Of a stretch of DNA of 64,000 bases, positions 42,637 through 51,191 are shown piece after piece (position 1 is the first letter of the stretch; each line of letters begins with the position of its first letter). This DNA comes from Flavobacterium sp. (GTDB taxonomy: Bacteria; Bacteroidota; Bacteroidia; Flavobacteriales; Flavobacteriaceae). The translations under genes and the position numbers were made by a program. The stretch covers positions 39,671-103,670 of the forward strand of contig NZ_JAIXYH010000060.1 of assembly GCF_027490375.1 (NCBI RefSeq). The letters run 5' to 3'. The notes under the pieces were generated by a model that was not told where the DNA came from, searched no databases, and worked only from the letters and a program-made list of their open reading frames with translations.

Positions 42637-43242
42637 GTGAAAGATATTTTAGCGAAATACGTACCCGAAGCTGCGGTCGACTACTGTTTCGATCTGATTG
42701 TACATTGGCGTGTGCATTTGCAGATTGTGAACGATCGGAAAACCAAGCACGGTGATTATCGAAAGGAAGCCGACGGCAAACACCGAATTACGGTAAACGG
42801 CGGTAAAAATAAGTATCGGTTTTTGATGACGCTGGTGCATGAAATTGCGCATTTGACGGCATTTGAAAAATACGGTCGGCGCATAAAACCGCATGGTTTG
42901 GAGTGGAAACACGAGTTTCGAACGTTGATGTTACCGGTTTTGAATACGTCGGTTTTTCCAGCCGATTTACTGCAATTGTTAGCGCGTCATTTGCGAAACC
43001 CGTCGGCTAGCGATGGAACCGATGTTACGTTAACGATTGCATTTAAGCAGTACGATCCGCAAACGGAATACGATTATTTATTTACTTTGCCGTACAACAG
43101 TTACTTTCAAACGCCCGACGGTCGAGTATTTCGAAAAGTAGGCTTAATTCAAAAACTGATTGAATGTACGGAAGTGCAAACAGGACGGCGATTTAAATTT
43201 AGACCAAACGCAGAAGTTAAACAGATAACGCATGAAAAATAA
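42637..43242 (+). CDS. SprT-like zinc metalloprotease-fold protein
   Basis: A 201-residue protein with the zinc motif HEIAH (H68, E69, H72) in LMTLVHEIAHLTAFE, then HGLEWKHEF as in SprT/Spartan-type folds. Bacterial members are uncharacterised; a peptidase role is possible. The only reasonable start is GTG at 42637 since the nearest upstream ATG (42614) is out of frame. It overlaps the next gene by 11 bases, so the two are coupled. Confidence 0.85.
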   Translation: MKDILAKYVPEAAVDYCFDLIVHWRVHLQIVNDRKTKHGDYRKEADGKHRITVNGGKNKYRFLMTLVHEIAHLTAFEKYGRRIKPHGLEWKHEFRTLMLPVLNTSVFPADLLQLLARHLRNPSASDGTDVTLTIAFKQYDPQTEYDYLFTLPYNSYFQTPDGRVFRKVGLIQKLIECTEVQTGRRFKFRPNAEVKQITHEK

Positions 43243-44293
43243 CAACAGATTTGCAGTAATTATGGCTGGTGGCGTGGGTTCGCGCTTTTGGCCGGTGAGT
43301 ACAGCCGAGCACCCGAAACAGTTTCACGACATGCTGGGAACGGGAAAAAGTTTATTGCAACAAACGTTCGATCGCTTGCAACGCATTGTTCCTGAGTCGC
43401 AAATTTTGGTCTTAACGAATCAGGCATACGTTTCTTTGGTGGCAGAGCAGTTGCCTAAAGTGCATCACGATAACATTATAGCCGAACCCGCCATGCGCAA
43501 TACGGCGCCGTGTATCTTGTTTGCAGCTTTAAAAATTAAACTAGCAAATCCGGATGCTGTTTTTATCGTGGCACCGAGCGATCATTTTATTGAAGACGAA
43601 GTGGCATTTATTTCTGATGTTGATTTGGCAATGGAATATGCTTCGCGCGAAGATGTGTTGCTTACATTGGGAATTGTTCCGACCTTTCCGAATACCGGTT
43701 TTGGATACATTGAAAGTGGGGAAAATTTAGGCGCATTTAAACGTGTCAAGCAATTTCGCGAAAAGCCTGATTTAGATACAGCCAAGGAGTTTTTAGCTGC
43801 CGGTACTTTTTATTGGAATGCAGGAATTTTTGTGTGGAGTGCACGTTCGGTATTGAGCGCTTTTGAGAAATATCAGCCGGAAATGATGCAATTGTTCTCG
43901 GTTTTTAGTGAAGTACAAACGGCTGAGGAAACGAAAGCAACATTAGCGCAAGTTTATCCGCAAGCAGCAAATATTTCTATCGATTATGCCGTAATGGAAC
44001 CGGCGCAAAATGTTGTTGTTTTACCCGCGAGTTTCGACTGGAACGATCTGGGAACTTGGGGTGCATTGTACGAAAAGTTGCCTAAAGATGCGCAAAATAA
44101 TGCGGTGGTTAATGCGCGTTTATTGAGTAAAGAATCGAATGGAAATGTAATTTCCACGACTTCGAACAAACGTATCGTAGTAAAAGGCTTGAGCAATTTT
44201 ATGATTGTAGAAACGCACGATACGATCTTAATTTATCCGTTATCCGACGAGCAATCGATAAAGGAAATTAGTGCCGAAGCTGCGCGTTTGTAA
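43232..44293 (+). CDS. manC: Mannose-1-phosphate guanylyltransferase
   Basis: Makes GDP-mannose from mannose-1-phosphate and GTP for surface glycans. The 353-residue, single-domain protein has the nucleotidyltransferase motif MAGGVGSRFWP (11-21) and conserved HPKQF, IAEPAMRNTAPCI, VAPSDHFI, FREKPD and GTFYWNAGIFVW. It lacks the C-terminal isomerase domain of bifunctional ManC, the usual form in this group. Substrate mannose-1-phosphate is also the product of the GH130 pathway in the same window. Confidence 0.95.
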   Translation: MKNNNRFAVIMAGGVGSRFWPVSTAEHPKQFHDMLGTGKSLLQQTFDRLQRIVPESQILVLTNQAYVSLVAEQLPKVHHDNIIAEPAMRNTAPCILFAALKIKLANPDAVFIVAPSDHFIEDEVAFISDVDLAMEYASREDVLLTLGIVPTFPNTGFGYIESGENLGAFKRVKQFREKPDLDTAKEFLAAGTFYWNAGIFVWSARSVLSAFEKYQPEMMQLFSVFSEVQTAEETKATLAQVYPQAANISIDYAVMEPAQNVVVLPASFDWNDLGTWGALYEKLPKDAQNNAVVNARLLSKESNGNVISTTSNKRIVVKGLSNFMIVETHDTILIYPLSDEQSIKEISAEAARL

Positions 44294-44324
44294 TTAACGG
44301 GCGTCGTTGTCGAACTTAGGTTGT

Positions 44325-45086
44325 TTAGCCTTTCAAATACGCTTCGCGAACTTTCTTGAATAAATTCGACGAATAGACGAAGTCGGTTACGGCTTTGTTG
44401 TCGGTTACGAAAATCTGCGATTTATCGCCTTGCCATTCTTTAAATCCGTTTTTTAGGAATACGATGTTTTCACCAATTTCCATCACCGAGTTCATATCGT
44501 GAGTGTTAATTACGGTTGTGATATTGTATTCTTTGGTGATTTCGTGAATTAGATTATCGATAAGAATTGCGGTATTGGGATCGAGACCGGAGTTGGGTTC
44601 GTCGCAAAACAAATATTTCGGATTGTTTACAATGGCTCGAGCAATGGCAACCCGTTTTTGCATACCGCCCGAGATTTCGCTTGGCAATTTTTTATGAGCG
44701 TCGATAAGGTTTACACGTTGCAAAACGACGTCGACACGTTCGTTGATTTCAGCTCGTGATTTAGTGGTGAACATGCGTAGCGGAAAGGCTACGTTTTCGG
44801 CAACGGTCATACTGTCGAATAAGGCACTTCCTTGAAATACCATGCCGATTTCGGTACGCAATTCCCGGCGTTCGTCTTTAGAAAGATCGGCGTAAATGCG
44901 GCCGTCGAAGTCGATAGTTCCCGAATCCGGACTGTGAATTCCCAGCAGTGTTTTCAGCAAAACGGTTTTTCCGCTACCGCTTTGTCCGATGATGAGATTG
45001 GTTTCACCGGTTCGAAAAACGGTCGAAATTCCTTTGAGTACTTGACTGCCGTTAAATGCCTTTTTAACATCGGTAATTGTTATCAT
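44325..45086 (-). CDS. ABC transporter ATP-binding protein, Mla/Mce type
   Basis: The ATPase of a lipid-transport system similar to MlaF. With start 45086 it has 253 residues; an earlier start at 45143 lies inside the permease gene. Walker A GQSGSGKT (34-41), signature SGGMQKR (139-145) and Walker B YLFCDEPNSGLD are present. The ATG overlaps the permease TGA (ATGA), so the two are co-translated. No MlaD/Mce substrate-binding gene is in the window; it is probably elsewhere. Confidence 0.9.
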   Translation of the reverse strand: MITITDVKKAFNGSQVLKGISTVFRTGETNLIIGQSGSGKTVLLKTLLGIHSPDSGTIDFDGRIYADLSKDERRELRTEIGMVFQGSALFDSMTVAENVAFPLRMFTTKSRAEINERVDVVLQRVNLIDAHKKLPSEISGGMQKRVAIARAIVNNPKYLFCDEPNSGLDPNTAILIDNLIHEITKEYNITTVINTHDMNSVMEIGENIVFLKNGFKEWQGDKSQIFVTDNKAVTDFVYSSNLFKKVREAYLKG

Positions 45087-45829
45087 GTCAGCAGCATTTG
45101 AGTTAGAATGTAATTCATGGTAATGATGGTAACCGATGTCCACACGAACGAAACGGTCGATGCTTTACCGACTTCCAGTGCGCCACCTTTCATATAGTAG
45201 CCGTGAAAACTCGGTATTGTTGCGAGTAAAATAGCAAAGATGAATGTTTTTATGAAGGCGTAGGCGATATGAAAAGCGATGAATTCGTTTTGAGTTCCGA
45301 AGATAAAATCGGCACTGCTCGCAAAACCGCCATAAACTGCTGCGACGTAACCTCCGAAAATGCCGAGAAACATTGAGATTCCGATCACAAACGGATACAA
45401 AAGCAGGGCTATGATTTTTGGAAAAACTAGGTAGTTTAGTGAATTAACGCCCATAACTTCGAGCGCGTCGATTTGTTCGGTAACGCGCATGGTTCCGATG
45501 CTGGATGTAATGAACGAACCCATTTTTCCGGCCATGATAATCGAAATAAATGTGGGTGCAAATTCGAGAATAATGGATTGTCGGGTTGCGAAACCAATTA
45601 AGTATTTCGGAATTAACGGATTAGTAAGATTTAAAGCCGTTTGTATCGAAACCACGCCACCAACGAAGAACGAAATAAAACATACAATTCCCAGCGAGTC
45701 GATTATCAGATCGTCGACTTCTTTAAGGATGAGTCCTTTCATAACCGACCATTTGGTTGGTTTGTTGAAAACCTCTTTGATCATTAAAAAATACCGACCC
45801 ATTTGAGTCAGATAGCGCAATAACATCAT
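45083..45829 (-). CDS. MlaE family ABC transporter permease
   Basis: A 248-residue inner-membrane permease with about five hydrophobic helices. The family segment EFAPTFISIIMAGKMGSFITSSIGTMRVTEQIDALEVMGVNSLNYLVFPKI (typical of MlaE/YrbE) is unmistakable. MlaFE complexes move phospholipids between inner and outer membrane to keep outer-membrane asymmetry. It precedes the ATPase gene in the transcript. The next gene upstream, GT2, ends elsewhere and is separated by 46 bases. Confidence 0.92.
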   Translation of the reverse strand: MMLLRYLTQMGRYFLMIKEVFNKPTKWSVMKGLILKEVDDLIIDSLGIVCFISFFVGGVVSIQTALNLTNPLIPKYLIGFATRQSIILEFAPTFISIIMAGKMGSFITSSIGTMRVTEQIDALEVMGVNSLNYLVFPKIIALLLYPFVIGISMFLGIFGGYVAAVYGGFASSADFIFGTQNEFIAFHIAYAFIKTFIFAILLATIPSFHGYYMKGGALEVGKASTVSFVWTSVTIITMNYILTQMLLT

Positions 45830-45875
45830 AGCATTTCAATTAGAGTAAAGGTAGTGATTCTACTCTGAGTCTTGT

Positions 45876-46724
45876 TCATCCAAATAGTTTCTGCTTAATT
45901 TTTTTCCAACGATACGATTTTATAAAGCGGGCTTGTTCGGCGGTTACTAATTTGGCTTTCGCCGAAAGGGAAGCCGTTAAAAAGCCAGTCAAATATGGGA
46001 AAACTAAGGTTGGTTTTTTCTTGCGAAGCGCTAGCTTTAGAGAGGCGATTGCTGTGAGTAAAAATCCGTATCCCAGGCTATAAAACGCTTCGCCTTGGGT
46101 TTTCGCTGCTTTTTTATTGTAGCTAAAACCCGTTGGTTTGAGGTGTTTTACGACTAGATTTTCGTTGACGACAACATCAAAGCCGTAGAATTTTGCCAGA
46201 AGTTCATCGACAGTATCCCAACCCATTGCTGCTTTCAAGCCGCCAATTTTTTCGAAACAGTTTTTGCTGTATGCTTTAAAAGCTCCTCGAACGTGATCGT
46301 TGTCGGTGAGTCGTTCGATTTTCCATTGTCCGTTTTCTTCGATAGCTGCAGCGCCGCCGGCAATTCCAACTTTGGGATTTTCGAAAACCGATTCCAACCA
46401 CGCGAAATAGTTTGGTGGTAATTCTAAATCGGCATCGAGTTTTACGATGACATCAAAATCGGGTTCAACCTGTTGCAAACCTTCGTGAAAGGCGCGAATA
46501 ACTTTAGATCCCGGTTCGTGAGTTGCGGATGATTTACGTTCAATCACCGTAAAATTTGGTTGATTTTGGGCGGCGTATCGAGCGGCTTCAACAGTATTGT
46601 CTGTGCTGTGATCGGAAACAACTACAACTTGATCGGGTTGTCGGGTTTGCGCGCGTAGGCTGTTTATTAGAATACCAATAAACGGCTCTTCGTTATGTGC
46701 GGGAACAACAACAGCAATTTTCAT
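45876..46724 (-). CDS. Family 2 glycosyltransferase
   Basis: A 282-residue GT2 enzyme: VVVPAHNEEPFI at the N-terminus, SDHSTDNT, and the metal-binding DAD motif in VKLDADLELP (D97, D99). The middle has GWDTVDELLAKFYGFDVV; a hydrophobic segment near 230-240 and the basic C-terminus may bind the membrane. The acceptor is unknown. It follows the methyltransferase gene by 3 bases, suggesting a surface-glycan pair. Confidence 0.9.
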   Translation of the reverse strand: MKIAVVVPAHNEEPFIGILINSLRAQTRQPDQVVVVSDHSTDNTVEAARYAAQNQPNFTVIERKSSATHEPGSKVIRAFHEGLQQVEPDFDVIVKLDADLELPPNYFAWLESVFENPKVGIAGGAAAIEENGQWKIERLTDNDHVRGAFKAYSKNCFEKIGGLKAAMGWDTVDELLAKFYGFDVVVNENLVVKHLKPTGFSYNKKAAKTQGEAFYSLGYGFLLTAIASLKLALRKKKPTLVFPYLTGFLTASLSAKAKLVTAEQARFIKSYRWKKIKQKLFG

Positions 46725-46727
46725 GTG

Positions 46728-47252
46728 CTATTTGTTAATTCGTTCCGCGTAAACTATGTAATAGCGTGGAGTAACTCGGCGCAGCAGCGGTCGGATACCG
46801 ATTTTATTCACCGGGTGTGTCCATTTTTCTGTGGCGATAATTTTCCAGCCGGCTTTTTCGAGCAGCCAATCGAATTGCCAATCTTCAAATTCGTGAAAGT
46901 GTCGGTCCCACGGATCGTTTTTAGAACGATACGCCGGTGAAAACCACAGACGCAACGGCACAGAAGCCACGAGTTTGTTGCTCTTTACGTTTTGCAGTAC
47001 GGTAAACGGATTGAGTAAATGTTCGAAAATTTCGAAAGCTGTTACTGCGTCGGCGTTTATGTGTAATCCGTCTTGGTGTACATCTAGATCTTCGCCGGAG
47101 GTATTTTGCACGTTAAAGCCCTCTTTTTTGAGTAGTTCGCCTAAAGGATTTTCTACGCCAAGATCCAAAATGTGGCAGTGTGCAGGCAAGTGTTTCTTGA
47201 CGAAAGCCAGTGTTTTTTCGAATCGTTTTTTGGGATACGTATGCTCGTACAC
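46728..47252 (-). CDS. Class I SAM-dependent methyltransferase-like protein
   Basis: A 174-residue protein, short for a methyltransferase. ILDLGVENPLGELLKKEGF (28-46) is a motif I-like SAM loop but with VEN in place of the usual GxG, and VTAFEIFEHLLNPFTVL is the motif IV-like segment found in Methyltransf_11/23 proteins. The start codon is GTG at 47252; no upstream ATG fits. It leads the GT2 gene and is followed upstream by a 690-base repeat-filled gap. Confidence 0.75.
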   Translation of the reverse strand: MYEHTYPKKRFEKTLAFVKKHLPAHCHILDLGVENPLGELLKKEGFNVQNTSGEDLDVHQDGLHINADAVTAFEIFEHLLNPFTVLQNVKSNKLVASVPLRLWFSPAYRSKNDPWDRHFHEFEDWQFDWLLEKAGWKIIATEKWTHPVNKIGIRPLLRRVTPRYYIVYAERINK

Positions 47253-47299
47253 GTTTTTAAGTTTTGTGGCAAAAGTAGGGGAAAATTTTTAGGTGAGGA

Positions 47300-47940
47300 T
47301 TTTTAGATGTGATCGGAGTGGGGGTGATGAGTTTACCACTTAACGTATCGTTTTTTTAGAGGCTGGAAGCTAGACACGAGAAGCTAGACTTTGCAACGTT
47401 TACCACTTTACGTGTGGTTTTTGTATTAAGATTGCAGTATTAAGTATTAAGACTTTGATGAGTTTACCACTTCACGTATCGTTTTTGTATTAAGATTGGA
47501 GTATTAAGTATTAAGACTCGATGAGTTTACCACTTAACGTATCGTTTTGGGGAAGCTAGAGGTTAGAAGTTAGAAGTTAGACTCGATGAGTTTACCACTT
47601 CACGTGTCGTTTTTCCACCCAAGCCTGAGAATTGTCGTTGTCTTAGGGGATCGAAAGTAACATTGTGTACTTTGTGGAAAACTTTGTGAAACATTGTGCT
47701 CCATTTTCAGAAGCTAGAGGCTAGTCCCGATAGCCATCGGGATAGAAGTTAGACTCGATGAGTTTACCACTTAACGCATCGTTTTTGTATTAAGATTGGA
47801 GTATTAAGTATTAAGACTTTGATGAGTTTACCACTTTAAATGTCGTTTTTCCTCCCGAGCCCGAGTGTCGTTGGTGCCTGAGCGTTTCGAAGGTAGCTTT
47901 TCGAAAGTAAAGTTTCGAAAATTACACTAACTAACGTATC
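47300..47940. repeat. Block of short interspersed repeats upstream of a T9SS protein gene
   Basis: Three unit types are mixed. Unit 1, GATGAGTTTACCACTT then (A/C/T)ACGTaTCGTTTT, occurs seven times: 47326, 47394 (partial start), 47457, 47520, 47585, 47757 and 47821. Unit 2, GTATTAAGATTGGAGTATT with AAGTATTAAGACT, follows copies at 47423, 47487 and near 47787. Unit 3, GAAGCTAGAGGCTAG or GTTAGAAGTTAGAC, occurs several times and once carries the palindrome CCCGATAGCCATCGGG (47727-47742). Spacing is irregular and there are no unique spacers, so it is not a CRISPR. No coding frame survives. Confidence 0.85.
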
Positions 47941-47982
47941 TTTTTGTATCTTTCCACAACATTCTTTAATCAACAACCAACC

Positions 47983-49743
47983 ATGGCACGTTCAAAAAAT
48001 AGTAAAACACTAGGCGTTGTTATGTTTGGTCTGCTGTTGAGCTGTTTGGGTTTACAAGCACAGTCTTGGCAATGGACCAAACGTGGGGGCGGGACCAATG
48101 AATTAACAATTAACTTGCCTTCTTACCGCACAGAAGAGGTGTTTTCGATAGTTAGCGATTCTGAAAAAAATAGTTACGTGCTGAGTTCTCTCGGTCGGAT
48201 TTCACCGCAAATTGAGGGTGTTCCGATAACTACCTATAATGATGTTACCTCGTCAAACGATGTGGTTTTAGCCAGCTTTAGTTGCAGTGGGGAGTTGCGT
48301 TGGACCAAAGTGTTTGGTGGCAGCGGTCTCGAGCGGCTTGTCGAATTGGTAATTGATGTTGCAGGTAATGTATATGTGGCAGGTAGTTTTAATAGTTGCG
48401 ATCCATTGAATCAGAAACCTGCACGCATTGGAACAGACTATATTTTTGATCAAACTCAATCGTCTTGTAGTCCGCATTTTATTGCTAAGTTTTCAAGTGA
48501 CGGCGATTTTTTGTGGATTAGACGCCCGCAAGAGAATAGTAGTTCTTTAATTAGTCTGGGGCAAAATGGTTCTAGAGGAGGATTGCAAGTTGATTCTCAA
48601 GGAAATTTATATTGGTTAATGGGGTGTGGAACAGGTGTGAGCTTTGCGGATGGCGCTTTCGTAAATAATTCTGATTCTCGGGCTTCCGTGGTATTTAAAT
48701 ATGATACCGAAGGTAATTTTTTAAGTGCTACCACTTTAGAAGGCGTAGTACACAATGTTGGTGGAGGTAATTTTTACCGCAATCCGTACAACGGGTATTA
48801 TTACATTACAGGTAACGATAACGCGAATAGTTCGCCAATAATCTATGGCGGTGAGGTAATGAGCCATACTTCGTTTATTGCATGCTTTAACGAGCAGGGT
48901 CAGTTTCAGTGGATGCGCCAAGACACAGGTACACCGCCTGGACCCTATATCAATTTTTACGGTTTGGAGTTCGATAGCGAGAATAATATTTATACGGGTG
49001 GTAGGTTTTTTGGTTTAAACAATACTACTTTTTTAGGTGTTTCTAATACTGGTTTACCAACGGGTTTTATCATGAAACTCAATCCTACTGCCGATCAAGT
49101 TATTTGGCATAGTTTGAGTAATAGAGACACCGCAGGTTATGGCGCCTTAACCAGCACGCCAACCGAAGTGGTTTGGGGTGGTTACAGCTTTCAGAATATT
49201 ACCTGGAGTGGCCTATCGCAAACAATTGGTCCTCCTGGTAATGGTACCCGCCCTACAGTTGTTACATTTAACAAGTCCACAGGTGCGGCTACGTCTATTA
49301 TCCACATGCCTGCCGTGGTGGGTTCAACGGGTTTGGTTACAAAAATTGCGTTTGATGCTTCGGGAGATATGCTGGTGGGTGGAAAATTCTCAGGTACACT
49401 AACTCCAACAACTTCTCTATCGGTGCCCAGTTACGGTGGTGATAGCGATTTTTTTCTGGCAAAATGGGCCACGGAAGTTTGTAGTCCGCTACAGACAGAA
49501 AGTTTTGATCGCTCTGAATTGTTTGAAATAGGCTCTAATCCAGTTACCGATGTATTGTTGCTTCGAACTACGCAAAACCTTGGCTACGAGCTTCGAAACA
49601 TTCACGGTAGTGTAGTGCAAAGCGGTAGTTTAGCAACAGGTTCGCACCAATTAAATTGCAGTTCTTTAGCTTCTGGCATATATCTACTAAAAGCCACCAA
49701 CGAGCAAGGTCAGACCTCAATTCGAAAAGTAGTTGTAGAGTAG
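47983..49743 (+). CDS. Secreted beta-propeller/SBBP-type protein with T9SS type A sorting domain
   Basis: With the start at 47983 the protein has 586 residues and a signal peptide (MFGLLLSCLGLQAQ). The body repeats short strands of the form G.I...ACFNEQGQFQWMRQ, AKFSSDGDFLWIRR, ASFSCSGELRWTKVFGG and DSQGNLYWLMG, as in SBBP/YncE-like propeller proteins. Residues about 512-586 are a type A C-terminal sorting domain (IGSNPVTDVLLLRT...GIYLLKATNEQGQTSIRKVVVE) for T9SS export and surface release. Function unknown, possibly an adhesin or binding protein. Repeat blocks flank it on both sides. Confidence 0.88.
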   Translation: MARSKNSKTLGVVMFGLLLSCLGLQAQSWQWTKRGGGTNELTINLPSYRTEEVFSIVSDSEKNSYVLSSLGRISPQIEGVPITTYNDVTSSNDVVLASFSCSGELRWTKVFGGSGLERLVELVIDVAGNVYVAGSFNSCDPLNQKPARIGTDYIFDQTQSSCSPHFIAKFSSDGDFLWIRRPQENSSSLISLGQNGSRGGLQVDSQGNLYWLMGCGTGVSFADGAFVNNSDSRASVVFKYDTEGNFLSATTLEGVVHNVGGGNFYRNPYNGYYYITGNDNANSSPIIYGGEVMSHTSFIACFNEQGQFQWMRQDTGTPPGPYINFYGLEFDSENNIYTGGRFFGLNNTTFLGVSNTGLPTGFIMKLNPTADQVIWHSLSNRDTAGYGALTSTPTEVVWGGYSFQNITWSGLSQTIGPPGNGTRPTVVTFNKSTGAATSIIHMPAVVGSTGLVTKIAFDASGDMLVGGKFSGTLTPTTSLSVPSYGGDSDFFLAKWATEVCSPLQTESFDRSELFEIGSNPVTDVLLLRTTQNLGYELRNIHGSVVQSGSLATGSHQLNCSSLASGIYLLKATNEQGQTSIRKVVVE

Positions 49744-49749
49744 TTGGGG

Positions 49750-50000
49750 GTGATGAATTCACCACTTTACGTATCGTTTTGGGGAAGCTAGAGGCTAGTC
49801 CCGATAGCCATCGGGATAGACTTTGCGACGTTTACCACTTAACGTATCGTTTTTGTATTAAGATTGGAGTATTAAGACTTTGATAAATTCACCACTTCAC
49901 GTATCGGATTGCCACCCGAACCCGCGTATCGTCGGTGCCTGAGCTTGTCGAAGGCCAATCTTTCAATCTTTCAATCTCGAAATCTTTCAATCTCGAAATC
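49750..50000. repeat. Repeat block downstream of the T9SS protein gene
   Basis: Three further copies of unit 1 (49752, 49825 and 49881; two in the form AATTCACCACTT) with unit 2 at 49855 and the GAAGCTAGAGGCTAGTCCCGAT unit with its palindrome (about 49783-49819). It ends with a CCTGAGCTTGTCGAAGG-type segment and tandem CTTTCAATCT / CGAAAT units next to the ketoacyl synthase gene stop. Confidence 0.85.
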
Positions 50001-50002
50001 TC

Positions 50003-51061
50003 TCAATACCTATACAACATACAATTCACATTCATGCCTGCTCCAACAGAAGCAAACATGATAATGTCGCCCGGAACTAACTCGTGATTTTCGATTTTTT
50101 CCTGTACCAATAAATCGAATAAAGTAGGAATAGTTGCTACACTGCTGTTGCCCAATTTGTGGATGCTCATAGGCATAATATCCGGTGGCGGCGTTTGTCC
50201 GTGTAGCTTGTAAAATCGTTGGATAATTGCTTCATCCATCTTTTCATTCGCTTGATGAATGAGTATTTTCTTAATGTCGGTTACCGTGTACGGACTCGCG
50301 TCAATGCAGTCTTTCATCGCCTGCGGAACCTTACTCAAAGCAAATTCATAGATTTTTCTTCCATACATCTTGATGTACCGAATATCGCGGTGCGCCTCTT
50401 TTTCGTTCGACGGACCAAAAAATAAATAACCCGCTTCCTCTAACGCATACGTTGCCGAAGCCATACCTAAAATAGCCGAATCTCCTTCGTGCGCACCAAT
50501 AACCGTGGCACCGGCGCCATCGGAATAAATCATCGAATCGCGATCAAACGGATCGACCACGCGCGACAAGGTTTCCGTACCAATAACCAAACAGCGTTTT
50601 GCTAATCCAGCCTTGATAAACGCGTACGCTTGAATGACGCCTTCTAACCAACCCGGACAACCAAACAAAATGTCGTATGCCACACACTTCGGATTTTTTA
50701 TCTGCAATTCTTGCTTCACCCGCGATGCTAAACTCGGCAAAATATCCGATTGGATAGCTCCGTAGCGCACATCGCCAAAGTTGTGTGCCAAAATTATGTA
50801 GTCGAGTGTTTCTGGGTCGATACCCGATTTTGCTAAAGCGCGCTGAGCAGCAATGGTACCCATTTGCGAAGCCGTAACATCTTTATCGGCGTATCGGCGC
50901 TCTTCTATACCTGTAATTTCTTTGAATTTTCGAACAACTACTTCGGGAGTAGCCGGCAGTGGAGTGCCATCTTCGTTGAGAAATTGCGTGCTCGCAAAAT
51001 CTTCATTGCGCAAAATGTTCTCCGGAATAAATGATCCGCTTCCTAGTATTGCTATATTCAT
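50003..51061 (-). CDS. 3-oxoacyl-ACP synthase III family protein
   Basis: A 352-residue FabH-like thiolase-fold condensing enzyme. The catalytic triad is C135 (FGCPGW), H269 (LIHQANEKM) and N305 (KLGNSSVATIP). DGAGATVIGA is conserved. Family members condense acyl-CoA with malonyl-ACP to start fatty-acid chains; this longer subgroup is common in Bacteroidota beside or apart from the main FabH and may serve a special lipid or pigment. It is not in an obvious pathway cluster here. A terminator separates it from gcvP upstream. Confidence 0.92.
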   Translation of the reverse strand: MNIAILGSGSFIPENILRNEDFASTQFLNEDGTPLPATPEVVVRKFKEITGIEERRYADKDVTASQMGTIAAQRALAKSGIDPETLDYIILAHNFGDVRYGAIQSDILPSLASRVKQELQIKNPKCVAYDILFGCPGWLEGVIQAYAFIKAGLAKRCLVIGTETLSRVVDPFDRDSMIYSDGAGATVIGAHEGDSAILGMASATYALEEAGYLFFGPSNEKEAHRDIRYIKMYGRKIYEFALSKVPQAMKDCIDASPYTVTDIKKILIHQANEKMDEAIIQRFYKLHGQTPPPDIMPMSIHKLGNSSVATIPTLFDLLVQEKIENHELVPGDIIMFASVGAGMNVNCMLYRY

Positions 51062-51064
51062 GGT

Positions 51065-51110
51065 TAAAAAAAAGGGAATTCAGCTAAATTAACGCTAAAA
51101 TTCCCTTTTT
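51065..51110 (-). terminator. Terminator of gcvP
   Basis: Stem of 11-12 bases AAAAGGGAATT / AATTCCCTTTT (51070-51080 and 51099-51109) with an 18-base loop, ending in a T-run on the minus strand complementary to the A-run at 51066-51073. It lies between the gcvP stop and the next start at 51061. Confidence 0.8.
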
Positions 51111-51191
51111 GTGCAATTTTTTAGATGATTTACAGAAATCTCAAAATTCTTAATGAATCGTTAAGAAAATGTAAATTTTTCTGCTGCTTTT

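Noticed and set aside
47300..50000. Possible CRISPR array
   Set aside because: The repeats vary in sequence, their spacing is irregular, intervening DNA is made of other repeats rather than unique spacers, and no cas gene is nearby.
51039..51191. Glycine riboswitch or regulatory RNA near gcvP
   Set aside because: The hairpin here is downstream of gcvP and is an ordinary terminator; the true gcvP leader is too short for a riboswitch.
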